DNA of 55,975 bases from an uncultured Paracoccus sp. (GTDB taxonomy: Bacteria; Pseudomonadota; Alphaproteobacteria; Rhodobacterales; Rhodobacteraceae), in NCBI RefSeq assembly GCF_947496875.1, contig NZ_CANMEH010000015.1, forward strand, positions 1 through 55,975, written 5' to 3'. Each line of letters opens with the position of its first letter. The stretch's first letter is position 1. Position numbers and translations under genes: made by a program. The notes beneath the pieces are model-generated. The model was not told where the DNA came from. It saw only the letters and a list, made by a program, of their open reading frames with translations, and searched no databases. Positions 44,113-53,509 of the stretch are shown one piece after another.

Positions 44113-45627
44113 TCAGTCCTCCGACACGTCACTGTCCGCCAGCAGCGCAGGCGTCCGCCGCGACAACCACAGCGACAGCGACAGGAAGGCCAGCGTGACC
44201 CCATAGATCACCAGCGCGATCCGGCTTTCGAACAGGACCATGAAATCGCCGCCCGAGATCGACAGGGCCCGGCGCAGGTTGTTTTCCATGTCCATGCCGA
44301 GCAGCAGCCCCAGCACCACGGGGATCAGCGAGAAGTCCAGCTTGCGCAGGACATAGCCGAGGATCCCGAAGCCCACCATGATCAGCAGGTCGAAGACCGC
44401 ATGGGTGATCGCGTAGACGCCCAGAAAGCTGATCACCACGACCAGCGGCATCAGCGCCCAGACCGGCATCGCGAGCATCCGCGTGAACAGCCCGATCAGC
44501 GGCAGGTTCAGCACCAGCAGCACCAGATTGGCCAGATACAGCGACGCGACCAGTCCCCAGACCAGATCGGGGTTCCGCTCGAACAGCAGCGGGCCGGGCT
44601 GCACGTTGAGGGAGATCAGCATCGCCAACATCACCGCCGTGGTACCCGACCCGGGCACGCCCAGCGTCAGCATCGGGATCAGCGCCCCGCCGCTGGCGGC
44701 ATTGTTGCCGGCCTCGGGCGCCGCGACGCCGCGCGGATCGCCCTTGCCGAACGTGCCTTTCTTGTCGCTGAGGCGCTTTTCCAGCCCATAGGACAGGACA
44801 GCGCCCAGCGATGCGCCGGCGCCGGGCAGGATGCCCGCGACGAAGCCTACCACCGATCCGCGCAGCGACGCCCCCATGCCGATCGTCAGGCTGCGCCAGC
44901 GCGGCAGCAGGTTGCCCTTGGGCACCTTGGGTCCACCGGTCAGCTTTTCCTCGAGGAAAAACAGGATCTCGGAAATCGCGAACAGACCAACCAGCGCGAC
45001 GATCGGGTCGAAGCCGTCATACAGGTTGAACGAGCCGAAGGTATAGCGCGCCACCCCCGTCGCAGGATCGAGGCCGACAGTCGCCAGCATCAGGCCCAGC
45101 AGGGCGGCGAGCAGCGTCTTGCGGGGATCCGCCCCGGCGATGCCGCCGATCGTGGCAAAGGCCATCACATAGAGCGCGAAATAATCTGCCGGGCCGAAAT
45201 GGATCGCGGCCTTGGCCAGCATCGGCGCGAACAGCGTCAGGCCGATGGTGGCGAGTGTCGCGCCGACGAAGGACGCCATTCCCGAGATCGCCAGCGCATC
45301 GGCCGCCTGCCCCTTCACGGCCATCGGGTAACCATCGAGCGTGGTCATCAGCGCAGGCTCGTCGCCCGGGATGTTCATGAGGATGGCGGTGATCCGGCCT
45401 CCATACATGCAGCCGTAGTAGATCGCCGACAGCAGGATCATCGCCGAGGTCGGGTTGAGCCCAAGCGCAAAGGTCAGCGGGATCAGGATCGCCACGCCGT
45501 TGACCGGCCCGATCCCCGGAAGCGCGCCGATCAGCGTGCCGAGGAAACAGCCGCCAAAGATCAGCGCCAGATTCAGCGGCAGGATCGCGACCGAGAACCC
45601 GGCCATCAGAGAGGAAAGCGTGTCCAT
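44113..45627 (-). CDS. tctA: tripartite tricarboxylate transporter, TctA large membrane subunit
   Basis: This 504-residue membrane protein has about 11-12 helices. It opens with the diagnostic GALPGIGPVNGVAILIPLTF and later SAIYYGCMYGGRITAILMN and IPGDEPALMTTLDGYP. TctA forms the transport channel of TTT systems, which import citrate or other carboxylates with a periplasmic binding protein. It follows tctB by one base. Substrate inference is discussed with the downstream catabolic genes. Confidence 0.93.
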   Translation of the reverse strand: MDTLSSLMAGFSVAILPLNLALIFGGCFLGTLIGALPGIGPVNGVAILIPLTFALGLNPTSAMILLSAIYYGCMYGGRITAILMNIPGDEPALMTTLDGYPMAVKGQAADALAISGMASFVGATLATIGLTLFAPMLAKAAIHFGPADYFALYVMAFATIGGIAGADPRKTLLAALLGLMLATVGLDPATGVARYTFGSFNLYDGFDPIVALVGLFAISEILFFLEEKLTGGPKVPKGNLLPRWRSLTIGMGASLRGSVVGFVAGILPGAGASLGAVLSYGLEKRLSDKKGTFGKGDPRGVAAPEAGNNAASGGALIPMLTLGVPGSGTTAVMLAMLISLNVQPGPLLFERNPDLVWGLVASLYLANLVLLVLNLPLIGLFTRMLAMPVWALMPLVVVISFLGVYAITHAVFDLLIMVGFGILGYVLRKLDFSLIPVVLGLLLGMDMENNLRRALSISGGDFMVLFESRIALVIYGVTLAFLSLSLWLSRRTPALLADSDVSED

Positions 45628-45628
45628 G

Positions 45629-46060
45629 TCAGCCGAACGCCGTCCCCAGCAGCGGCAGCGGCAGCCCCATCACCCTGTCGAACAGCAGGTAGAGCGCGGG
45701 GGCCGCGACGGCTGCGGTCAGAACCGCCGGGACGGGCGGGGCCTGCATCAGCAGCGACAGGCCAAGCAGGACGGCAAAGCTGGTCGGGACGAAGCCCAGA
45801 GGCTCCAGCAGCAGGGCATAGCCGATCAGGATCGCCACCGCGGCGGCCTGCCGGATCATCCCGTCACGCCCCGCCCATCGCGCATTGTGTCCCGGCCAGA
45901 TGACCAGGGCGAGCCCCAGCACGACGGCCGGGATGCCCACCACCCGGGGAAAGATGGCGGGCCCGAGCGGGTCGCCGAAACTTGCCGTGTATCCCGCCGA
46001 CAGCCATACATAACCGGCTGCCAACAGGACAAAGGCCAGGCCGGCCACCCGGTCTGTCAC
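45629..46060 (-). CDS. tctB: tripartite tricarboxylate transporter, TctB small membrane subunit
   Basis: This 143-residue protein has four predicted helices (VAGLAFVLLAAGYVWLSAGY and others). The sequence is weakly conserved in the family, as usual for TctB, but size, helix number and place between tctC and tctA are decisive. It overlaps tctC by 4 bases. Confidence 0.88.
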   Translation of the reverse strand: MTDRVAGLAFVLLAAGYVWLSAGYTASFGDPLGPAIFPRVVGIPAVVLGLALVIWPGHNARWAGRDGMIRQAAAVAILIGYALLLEPLGFVPTSFAVLLGLSLLMQAPPVPAVLTAAVAAPALYLLFDRVMGLPLPLLGTAFG

Positions 46061-47022
46061 TGAATGACCCCGATCTGACGCGAGATCTCGGCCATCTGCT
46101 GTTCCTGCTCGGCGACATAGGCGGCGAACTCCTCGCCTCCGCGCCAGATCGGTTCGAGCCCACTAGATTTGGCGACCTCCTGCCAGCCCTCGCTTTCATA
46201 GAGTTTCTGCAGCTTCTCGACCCAGGCCGCGTAATCCTCGTCGCTGACCTCGCCGCCCGTGTAGAAGCCGCGCCAGTTGTACCCGGTCACGTCATACCCC
46301 AGCGACTTGGCCGTCGGGATGTCGGGAAACGCCGACACCGGTTCGTCCGACATGACCGCAAGAATGCGGATGTCGCCCGACTCGACGAAGCCCTTGATTT
46401 CCCCCAGATCGGTCGCGACCAGACCAACCTGGCCGCCCATCATCTGCGTGACCGCAGGGCTGCCGCCGTCGAACTGGACCCAGCGGATCTTGTCGAGCCC
46501 CTCGACTCCGGCGGCCTGTGCGAGCAGTAGCAGACGGATATGGTCCCACCCGCCTGCCCCGGACGACCCCGAGGTGACGACCGAGGTCGGATCCTCCTTC
46601 AGCGCGTTCAGCAGATCGTCGAGCGTCTGGTACTCGCTGTCCTTGGCGACCGCGATCACGCCCACGTCGGCCCCCAGCATGGCCAGCCAGCGCATCTGGT
46701 CGATGCCGCCGGGATACTTGCCCTGGGCGATCTGGGTGATCCCCACGGTCGAGGTGGCGACAAGCAGATCGCCGTCGTCCGCCCGCTTGCCCGCGACGTT
46801 GGCAAAGGCCACGGCGCCGACCCCGCCGGGCATGTTCGTCACCTGCACGTTGCCGTCGACCAGCCCTTCGGCAGTCAGCAGGCGCCCGACCTCGCGGCAG
46901 GTGAAGTCCCATCCGCCGCCCGGATCGGCCGGTGCGATGCATTCGGCGGCCATTGCCGGCAGCGCCAGAAACAGCCCGGCCGCCAGCCCGGCAGCGCGCA
47001 GGACGTTCGTCTTGGTGATCAT
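46057..47022 (-). CDS. tctC: tripartite tricarboxylate transporter substrate-binding protein
   Basis: This 321-residue periplasmic protein has a signal peptide (AAGLAAGLFLALPAMA). The Bug/TctC fold shows CIAPADPGGGWDFTCREV near the start and VTNMPGGVGAVAFANV. The PGGGWD loop is typical of citrate-type TctC proteins, which hold a carboxylate through backbone and water contacts. It is the first gene of the tctCBA operon. The GntR regulator gene lies upstream on the same strand, with 33 bases between. Confidence 0.92.
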   Translation of the reverse strand: MITKTNVLRAAGLAAGLFLALPAMAAECIAPADPGGGWDFTCREVGRLLTAEGLVDGNVQVTNMPGGVGAVAFANVAGKRADDGDLLVATSTVGITQIAQGKYPGGIDQMRWLAMLGADVGVIAVAKDSEYQTLDDLLNALKEDPTSVVTSGSSGAGGWDHIRLLLLAQAAGVEGLDKIRWVQFDGGSPAVTQMMGGQVGLVATDLGEIKGFVESGDIRILAVMSDEPVSAFPDIPTAKSLGYDVTGYNWRGFYTGGEVSDEDYAAWVEKLQKLYESEGWQEVAKSSGLEPIWRGGEEFAAYVAEQEQQMAEISRQIGVIQ

Positions 47023-47055
47023 GCTTTCTCCTCCCTGGAATGTTGCATGTTGTCG

Positions 47056-47739
47056 TTATCCGTTGATCACGCCGCGCCGACCGATGAAGCGGCGGGCGGT
47101 TTCGATCGCGTCCAGAACTTCTTGCCGCACCGCGGCCGAATGCGCCAGCGCCGCCTGTGCCGCGCCCTCGCCGTCGCCCGCGCAGATCAGGTCCAGGATC
47201 TCGCCGTGTTCGCGGTGCGTCGTGTTGCGGCCCTCTTCGGATGCAAAGGACAGCCAGCGCGCGCGCAGCGTCCGCATGGTCATGTCCTGCATGGCCGCCA
47301 CGATGCAGCGATTGCGGGTCAGGGCCGCACAGCGCACGTGGAAATCGAGGCCCATGTTCAGCCAGCGTTCAGGCGTGAACTCGGCATGACTGGTGTCGAT
47401 GCTGTGCCGGATCGCGGCGGTTTCCGCCGGCGTCGCGAATTCGGCAGCCAGCCGCATCGCCTGCGGCTCGACAATGTCGCGAAAGGCGAAGAGTTCGACG
47501 ATTGCCGCCAGATCGAACGGTGCAACGGCGTGACTGCGCCCCTCGCGCACCACCAGTCCGTCGCGCTGCAGATGGAACAGCGCCTCGCGGATCGGCGTGC
47601 GCGAGACCTCGAACTGGCTTTCCAGCGCGCGCTCGCTGATCGGCTCGCCCGGCACCAACTCCAGCGACAGGATCGCAAAGCGCAGTTCGGACAGCAGGTC
47701 CCGATCCTTCGCGTGGTGCGTTGCTGCTGCTGCGATCAT
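47056..47739 (-). CDS. GntR-family regulator (FCD/FadR type)
   Basis: This 227-residue protein has an N-terminal winged helix (FAILSLELVPGEPISERALE then VSRTPIREALFHLQRDGLV). The C-terminal FCD effector domain (about 95-215) has candidate metal/ligand residues in HVRCAALTRN and LAHSAAVRQE. GGGAGG lies upstream of the ATG at 47739. It is divergent from the HMG-CoA lyase gene and runs into tctCBA, so it probably controls both units through the site at 47758-47767. FCD regulators usually repress and are relieved by an organic acid. Confidence 0.9.
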   Translation of the reverse strand: MIAAAATHHAKDRDLLSELRFAILSLELVPGEPISERALESQFEVSRTPIREALFHLQRDGLVVREGRSHAVAPFDLAAIVELFAFRDIVEPQAMRLAAEFATPAETAAIRHSIDTSHAEFTPERWLNMGLDFHVRCAALTRNRCIVAAMQDMTMRTLRARWLSFASEEGRNTTHREHGEILDLICAGDGEGAAQAALAHSAAVRQEVLDAIETARRFIGRRGVING

Positions 47740-47757
47740 TGACGCCTCCCTCGTCGG

Positions 47758-47767
47758 TGGTATACCG
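47758..47767. promoter_or_regulatory. probable GntR/FCD operator
   Basis: TGGTATACCG lies in the 69-base gap between the divergent GntR and HMG-CoA lyase genes. Its core GGTATACC is a perfect palindrome. It fits the FadR-type consensus TNGTNNACNA except for the last base. Confidence 0.5.
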
Positions 47768-47808
47768 ATCCGGCATCCACATGCAAAGCCGTTTTCCGAG
47801 GAGATGAC

Positions 47809-48759
47809 ATGGCCAGCGTACCGGGCTTTCCCGATCAGGCGACCATCACCGAAGTTGGCCCCCGCGACGGGCTGCAGTCCGAGCCGGTATTCGTCCCGAC
47901 CGAGAGCAAGATCGCGCTGATCCAGGCGCTGCTGGACGCCGGTCTGCGGCGGTTCGAGATCACCTCGTTCGTGTCGCCCCGCGCGGTGCCGCAGATGCGC
48001 GACGCCGCCGAGGTGATGGCCGCCTTTCGCGATCGCTCGGATGCGCATCTGACCGCGCTGGTGCCGAATGCGCGCGGGGCCGGCGCGGCGATCGAGGCCG
48101 GGGTGGACGCGATGGTGCTGTTCGCCTCGGCGTCCGAAAGCCACAACCTGAAGAACGTGAACCGCTCGCGCGCGCAGTCGCTGGAGGGGTTTGCCGAAAT
48201 CGCGAAACTGGCCCAGGGCACCGGCGTCGCCCTGCAGGGTGCCATCGCCACGGCCTTCGGCTGCCCCTTCGAGGGCGAGGTGCCGGTCGCCGCGGTGGTG
48301 GACATGGCCCGCGCCTATCGCGATCTGGGCATGCGCCATGTGACACTGGGCGACACCACCGGCATGGCAACGCCGGCGCTGGTCATCGAACGGGTCGACG
48401 CGCTGCGCGCGGCCGTGCCCGAGGTCGAGCTCGCCCTGCACTTCCACAACACGCGGGGCGTCGGGCTGGCCTGCGCCTATGCCGGGCTGTCGCTGGGGAT
48501 CACCCATTACGAATCCAGCATCGGGGGACTGGGTGGCTGCCCCTTCGTGCCCCGTGCGACCGGGAACGTCGCGACCGAGGACCTGGTCTATCTGCTGCAC
48601 GAATCCGGCGTCGCCACGGGCACCGATCTGGACGGGCTGATCGCCGCGGCCGAGTTGGCCGAACGGTTCGTCGGGCACGAATTGTCGGGACAGGTGATGA
48701 AGGCCGGGCCGCGGCTGAAGACGGCACCCATGGACAGCGTGAGGACCGCCAATGGCTGA
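47809..48759 (+). CDS. hydroxymethylglutaryl-CoA lyase
   Basis: This 316-residue TIM-barrel lyase cleaves HMG-CoA (or a close analogue) to acetoacetate and acetyl-CoA. It carries EVGPRDGLQ with catalytic Arg and Asp, the metal His pair in LHFHNTRG, and the Cys loop of GGLGGCPFVPRATGN, equivalent to the HMG-CoA lyase signature. GAGGAG precedes the ATG. It is divergent from the GntR gene and overlaps the CoA-transferase gene by 8 bases, so the two act together. Citramalyl-type CoA substrates remain possible. Confidence 0.88.
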   Translation: MASVPGFPDQATITEVGPRDGLQSEPVFVPTESKIALIQALLDAGLRRFEITSFVSPRAVPQMRDAAEVMAAFRDRSDAHLTALVPNARGAGAAIEAGVDAMVLFASASESHNLKNVNRSRAQSLEGFAEIAKLAQGTGVALQGAIATAFGCPFEGEVPVAAVVDMARAYRDLGMRHVTLGDTTGMATPALVIERVDALRAAVPEVELALHFHNTRGVGLACAYAGLSLGITHYESSIGGLGGCPFVPRATGNVATEDLVYLLHESGVATGTDLDGLIAAAELAERFVGHELSGQVMKAGPRLKTAPMDSVRTANG

Positions 48760-49954
48760 GCCCGCGAAAGGTCCCCTGGACGGGTTGCGCGTCATCGACC
48801 TGACCCGCGTTCTGTCCGGCCCGTTCTGCACGATGATCCTGGGAGATCTGGGCGCCGATATCGTCAAGATTGAACCGCCCAAGGGTGATCCGGTGCGCGC
48901 GCAAGGCACCATGACCGAGGGGCATTCAGGCTATTTCGCAGGCTTCAACCGCAACAAGCGGTCGGTCGTGCTGGACCTCTACAGCGATCGGGGCCGCGAG
49001 GTGCTGCGCCGGTTGCTGTCCGACGCCGATGTGCTGGTCGAGAACTTCCGCCCCGGCACCCTGGACAGGATGGGGCTGGACCAGGCCGCGCTGAAGGCGC
49101 TGAACCCGCGCCTGATCGTGGCCAGCATCAACGGTTATGGCAGCACCGGGCCCTATGTGGATCGCCCCGCCTTCGACTTCATCGCCCAGGCGATGAGCGG
49201 GTTCATGAGCGTCAACGGCGAGCGCGACGGCCCGCCCATGCGCGCGGCCCCCCCGGTCAGCGATCTGGCCGCCGGGATCTATGCTGCCGTGGGCGTGCTG
49301 GCCGCGGTGATCGGGCGCGAGCGGACCGGCGGGGGCCAGACGGTCGAGGTCGCGATGGTGAACGGTCTGCTCAGCATCATGGCCTATATCGCGTCGGAGT
49401 ATTTCGCGACCAACAAGGTGCCCGAACGCACCGGGAACGATCATCCGCTGGTCTATCCCTATGGGCTGTTCCAATGCTCGGACGGGCAGATCGCCGTGGC
49501 GAACTCGCACGACCAGATCCTGCAGCGGTTCCTGGAAACACTGGATCTGGGCTGGGTCATGTCGGACCCGCGCTATGACACCAACCCCAAGCGGATGGCC
49601 CGACGGGAGGAACTGCGCGACCTGATCGACGGTCGGATGGCAGGGAACAGCCGCGACCACTGGCTGGGTGTTCTGAATGCAGCCGGCGTCCCATGCGGGC
49701 TGGTGCAGGATCTGGCGCAGGTCTTTGCCGATCCGCAGATCAAGGCTCAGGAGATGGTGATCGAGGCCCCGGTGCAGGATGGCCCGGCGCTGCGGGTCCT
49801 GGGTTTCCCGGTCAAGCTGGGCACGACGCCCTGCGCCGTCCGCCGGCCCGTGCCGCGCCTCGGCGGGGGAACGGCCGAGGTCCTGGCCGAGGCGGGATAC
49901 GATGCCGAGGAGATCGCCGATCTGGCCAGGGCCAGCGCGATCGGACTGGGGTAA
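48752..49954 (+). CDS. CaiB/BaiF family (class III) CoA-transferase
   Basis: This 400-residue enzyme moves CoA between carboxylic acids. It opens with GLRVIDLTRVLSGPFCTMILGDLGADIVKIE, the class III hallmark, and has the catalytic Asp142 in RPAFDFIAQAMSG. Length and the second-domain motifs (ERTGGGQTVEVAM, MARREELRDLID) are normal. It is co-translated with the lyase gene. By analogy with succinate-hydroxymethylglutarate CoA-transferase (same family), it may activate 3-hydroxy-3-methylglutarate or a similar diacid; that link is inference. Confidence 0.88.
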   Translation: MAEPAKGPLDGLRVIDLTRVLSGPFCTMILGDLGADIVKIEPPKGDPVRAQGTMTEGHSGYFAGFNRNKRSVVLDLYSDRGREVLRRLLSDADVLVENFRPGTLDRMGLDQAALKALNPRLIVASINGYGSTGPYVDRPAFDFIAQAMSGFMSVNGERDGPPMRAAPPVSDLAAGIYAAVGVLAAVIGRERTGGGQTVEVAMVNGLLSIMAYIASEYFATNKVPERTGNDHPLVYPYGLFQCSDGQIAVANSHDQILQRFLETLDLGWVMSDPRYDTNPKRMARREELRDLIDGRMAGNSRDHWLGVLNAAGVPCGLVQDLAQVFADPQIKAQEMVIEAPVQDGPALRVLGFPVKLGTTPCAVRRPVPRLGGGTAEVLAEAGYDAEEIADLARASAIGLG

Positions 49955-50299
49955 CCCGGATCAGCCAGATCAGCCTGCGCGGAGGCCCCGGCTCGCGCAG
50001 CCAGGCTGGACGGGCGCTGGGCGACCGCCCGGACCTGTGAGGCGGATGACATGCTCCATCAAGAATCCTGACACCCCCGCTGCGTGACGTAGTGCAGAGG
50101 TCGGATCACTAATTCAATCGACATCGAAGCCCGACAACGCCGGTCTCCGATAGCAACGTCCAGTGCCTTTTGACAAGCGCCCCGATGGTGATCGGGTCCG
50201 ACTCGCTGATGTGGGTCGGCGACGATCTTTGCCGCACGCACGACGCTGGATGCTCCACAGAGAAGACGCCTTCACCTCGGACCAGAGGAGGAAACAGTC
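49955..50299. other. intergenic region before the adhesin remnant
   Basis: No supported gene. Minus-strand frames at about 50090-50240 look partly protein-like (ITIGALVKRHWTLL then stop) but have no start, so a gene or insertion-element scrap is possible. The last 16 bases contain the strong GAGGAGG that serves the adhesin start at 50300. Confidence 0.35.
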
Positions 50300-52509
50300 A
50301 TGTCCGAGTTACTACTTATCGAAGTAACCGAACGCTCGTCACCCATGACGAGACGGCCGGGTGGCAGAACAGCGTTGCAACGCAGGCCCCGGTCAGGGAC
50401 GCGGATGACGACGATGTGCTTTATTCATCGATCCCGTCCGCCTTTGCTACGCGGCTGAGGGCGCTGAGTGCGCTGGCGACGGCGATCGGGGCGGCCGAAA
50501 GTTCCGGAAACGTCGTCACCTTCACCCCGACCGGGGAACTGGGCAACGTGGCGCTGACCGATGCCAACGGCGACCTGCTCGACGGCACCGACAGCGGGCT
50601 GGTGACGACGGCGGGCGAAGCCATGCTGCTCTACACCTACACGACCAACGACAACGACCCGATCAACGACAACATCGTTCTCGGCCGCGCGGGCGGACCC
50701 ACGGGCGACATCGTGTTCGCCATCTGTCTCGAAGAGACGGGCGGAACGCCGCCCGAGAGCGCTAAGCTCTGGACCGTCCAGTACGAGGCGATCGACCACG
50801 GCGACGACGGCAACGACCATGACAGCGCGGTCGACCTGCTGAACAAGATCTACGTCACGGCATCCGAGTCGTTCGTGTTCCCGTTGGACACGCTGGCCTC
50901 GGGGCAGAACGCCTGGAGCGTCTTCGGGACAGATGCGAGCCAGATCATCGTCATTCCCGACCAGGCGGGCCAGACCGTCAATACCAGTCAAGGCGGTGGC
51001 TCGACGACGATAGCCAACTCCAACCAGCTGATGGACGGCGTCGGGTCGTCCGAAGACGCCGACGGCAACGCCCTGGTCTTCACGTTCGTGTCGAACTCGC
51101 CGGGCCTCTTCGCGCTCGACAAGAAGGTGACCAGCGACATCACCTATGACTCGCTGCTGCCGTCAACGGGGGCCGAGTGGTCGATCTCGCAGACGCAGGG
51201 CGGCTCGGACTACGCCGTTGTCGATGGAGGCACTCTCGACGGCGAAGGAGACCGGCACGAGCTTCGTATCGGGCCTGGAGAATGACACCACCGTTGCGAT
51301 CAACACGGTCACGATCACGGACGGCAATGGCACCCTTTGGCTGGAGGCGAAAGACAGTGATCTCGACACCACCACGCCCGAGACCGACTACGTGTTGCGG
51401 ACGGTCGGCAAGGGCGGCAACCAGAAGTCATTCGATCTGGAAGTCACCTTCCACGGCGACGGCACCGTGACGGTCAGCGGCCTCCAAGCCAAGGACACGA
51501 TCACCTACACGACCGTGGGGCAGCACAACCGGGTCGAGCTCTGGAACAGCGGCGACGACGCCACCACGCTCGACTGGGACATCGGCGGGTTCCGGCTGAC
51601 GGAGGTCGCCGCCGACACGGACGAGATCGGATCGAAGATCTTCTTCGAGGACGACGGGCCCTCGATCGCCGCCGGCACCGACCCGAACGCGCTGACGGTG
51701 GACGAGACGACGCTGGGCACCGACGATTCAGGCAGCTTCGCCGGGCTCTTCAGCGTATCCTACGGCGCCGACGGGCAGGCGGCCACGGGGCCGCTGACCT
51801 ATGCCCTGGGCATCGGGGTCGCGGACGCCAACAGCGGTCTGGTCGATACCGCCACGGGCAATTCGGTATTCCTGTTCCTGTCGGCGGACGGCACGACGAT
51901 CACCGGCAAGGAGGGAACGAGCCTCGCCGATGCCGGGACCGGGACCGGGACCGGGACCGGCGACACCGTGTTCGTCATCGGCGTCAACGCCAGCACCGGC
52001 GTGGGGTCGCTCGACCAGCAGCGGGCCGTGATGCACTCGGCGAATACCGGCCCGGACGAGGCCGTGACGCTGGCCGACGGGGTCATCACCCTGAGCGCCA
52101 CCGCGAAGGACGGCGATCTCGACACCGCCAGCCGCACCGAGAACGTGGGCGACCGCTTCACCTTCAAGGACGATGCGCCGACCGCGGGAGCGAATACGGC
52201 GGTGCAACTCGATGACGAAACGGCACAAACCACGCGGGCAGCCCCGAATGTCGGCGGAACTGGCGATGCAAGCGGTACAGCTGCGACTGCCACCGGCACG
52301 TTGACCCACAACTTCGGGGCCGATGGAGCCGGAACGGTTCTTCTGACCGGTGCCACGCTGCCGGCCGTCGGGGGCTTCAGCCAGATTCTGAGCGCTGACG
52401 GGACAACGCTGACGATCAGCCAGACCCAGAATGGCGTTTCGGTCGATGTGATTAGCATTAGGTGACGAACACCGCGACGGGCGCCTACACGATCACGCAT
52501 CTGGCGCAG
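50300..52509 (+). pseudogene. decayed RTX-type adhesin (DUF5801 repeats), frameshifted
   Basis: The gene starts at ATG 50300 behind GAGGAGG (MSELLLIEVTERS) but leaves frame near 50,330. A second frame then runs to a stop at 51285 (DETAGWQNSVATQAPVRDAD to DGGTLDGEGD). A third continues from about 51,250 (KETGTSFVSGLENDTT) with DUF5801-like repeats, ending in a stop at 52465. A fourth frame after 52,460 reads VTNTATGAYTITHLAQVFHP, the natural continuation. So the coding text is continuous but broken by at least three frameshifts. The acidic Thr/Asp/Gly-rich repeats are typical of giant type I-secreted adhesins. The C-terminal secretion signal is missing, replaced by the HlyD fragment. Sequencing error could explain single indels, but not the fusion. 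Confidence 0.8.
51933..51961 (+). repeat. GGGACC hexamer tandem repeat
   Basis: About four to five copies of CCGGGA/GGGACC in a row encode a Gly-Thr run inside the adhesin remnant. Unit length six keeps the frame, so it is not a phase-variation switch. Confidence 0.8.
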
Positions 52510-53066
52510 GTGTTTCACCCGAGGCGATCACGACGGAACTGGCCGACATCCGTCGGGTTCTTGCCGAGCTCAGGGGTCAGCTGCCCTCGCGCGAGGACAT
52601 CCTTCAGCGCACGGTCGTGCGTTCGCCGATCAGCGGCACCGTCATGAACCTGCGGGCCACGACCGAGGGCGGGGTGATCGGTCCCGGCGACCCGTTGCTG
52701 GAGATCGTCCCGGACGCTGCGAAGTTGATCATCAATGCCCGCGTCCAGCCGAACGACATCGAGCGCGTCACGCCGGGCATGCAGGCGCGCGTGGTCCTGA
52801 CCGCCTACAAGCAGCGCGGTCGGCCGCTGATCCACGGAACGCTGCAATCGATTTCGGCCGATGCATTGACCGACGAGCGAAGCGGGCTGAGCTATTTCTT
52901 GGCCAGGGTCGAGGTGGCGCCCGAGGACCTCGAGACACTTGCCCGCATCCAACTCGTTCCCGGGATGCCGGCGGAAGTGATGCTGCTCGATGGCGAGCAA
53001 AGCCTGGCCCGGTATCTTCTTGCCCCGTTGCTGGAAAGCCGGCGCCGGAGTTTGGTAGAGCGATAA
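52510..53066 (+). pseudogene. truncated HlyD-family secretion adaptor
   Basis: From about 52,510 the frame reads TTELADIRRVLAELRGQLPS, then RSPISGTVMNLRATTEGGVI and ends PLLESRRRSLVER. This is the C-terminal half of a type I secretion membrane-fusion protein: the end of the coiled coil, the lipoyl-like region and the beta-barrel domain. The N-terminal membrane helix and first half are absent, and no start codon or ribosome binding site serves it. It joins the adhesin remnant without a gap, which points to a deletion that removed the adhesin end, any transport ATPase and the HlyD N-terminus. Confidence 0.8.
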
Positions 53067-53509
53067 GGGCAATGGTTGAGGTAAGCGTGACAAGGTCATG
53101 CGGGAGATCAAGCGCCCGGTCTTTTCCCTGCTCGATCGCGGCCCACTTTACGGGAGCTGCACGCTGCCGTCCTAGGAACGCGGTGGAAAGGCTGGCGGCC
53201 AAACCGCATAGGTTGCACATGAGCGACACGATCATCGAGGAATACGAGGAATACGCGGCCGAGACGTGAGAGCAATCGTGGCTGTCTTTGGCCTAGACAG
53301 CATCATCGCATTGCGCCTTTCAGGACATTCCACCCGGTGCAAAGGGGTAATGCCCCGGTGGAGACTGCTTCTGCCCGTCCGGCGCTGTTCTCCAAACTCC
53401 AGACCGGCTATTCACCACCGGCAGCAACAAGGATGATCGTGCTCTTGCGGGGCGCAAGGAAAGCTACGGCCCGCCACCTTCCTGTCCTGCCCCTCGTCAA
53501 GGAACATCC
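53067..53509. other. intergenic region upstream of corA
   Basis: No supported gene. A frame ending at 53269 carries an acidic tail (MSDTIIEEYEEYAAET from an internal ATG at 53219) without a ribosome binding site. The promoter of corA is expected in the second half. Confidence 0.35.

Noticed and set aside
43927..45903. 658-codon plus-strand open frame
   Set aside because: It lies antisense to potA, tctA and tctB, all with strong family motifs. Its text is Gln/Arg/His-rich as expected for the opposite strand of high-GC genes.
51933..51961. Phase-variable repeat in the adhesin
   Set aside because: The unit is six bases, so changes in copy number do not shift the frame, and the gene is already broken.
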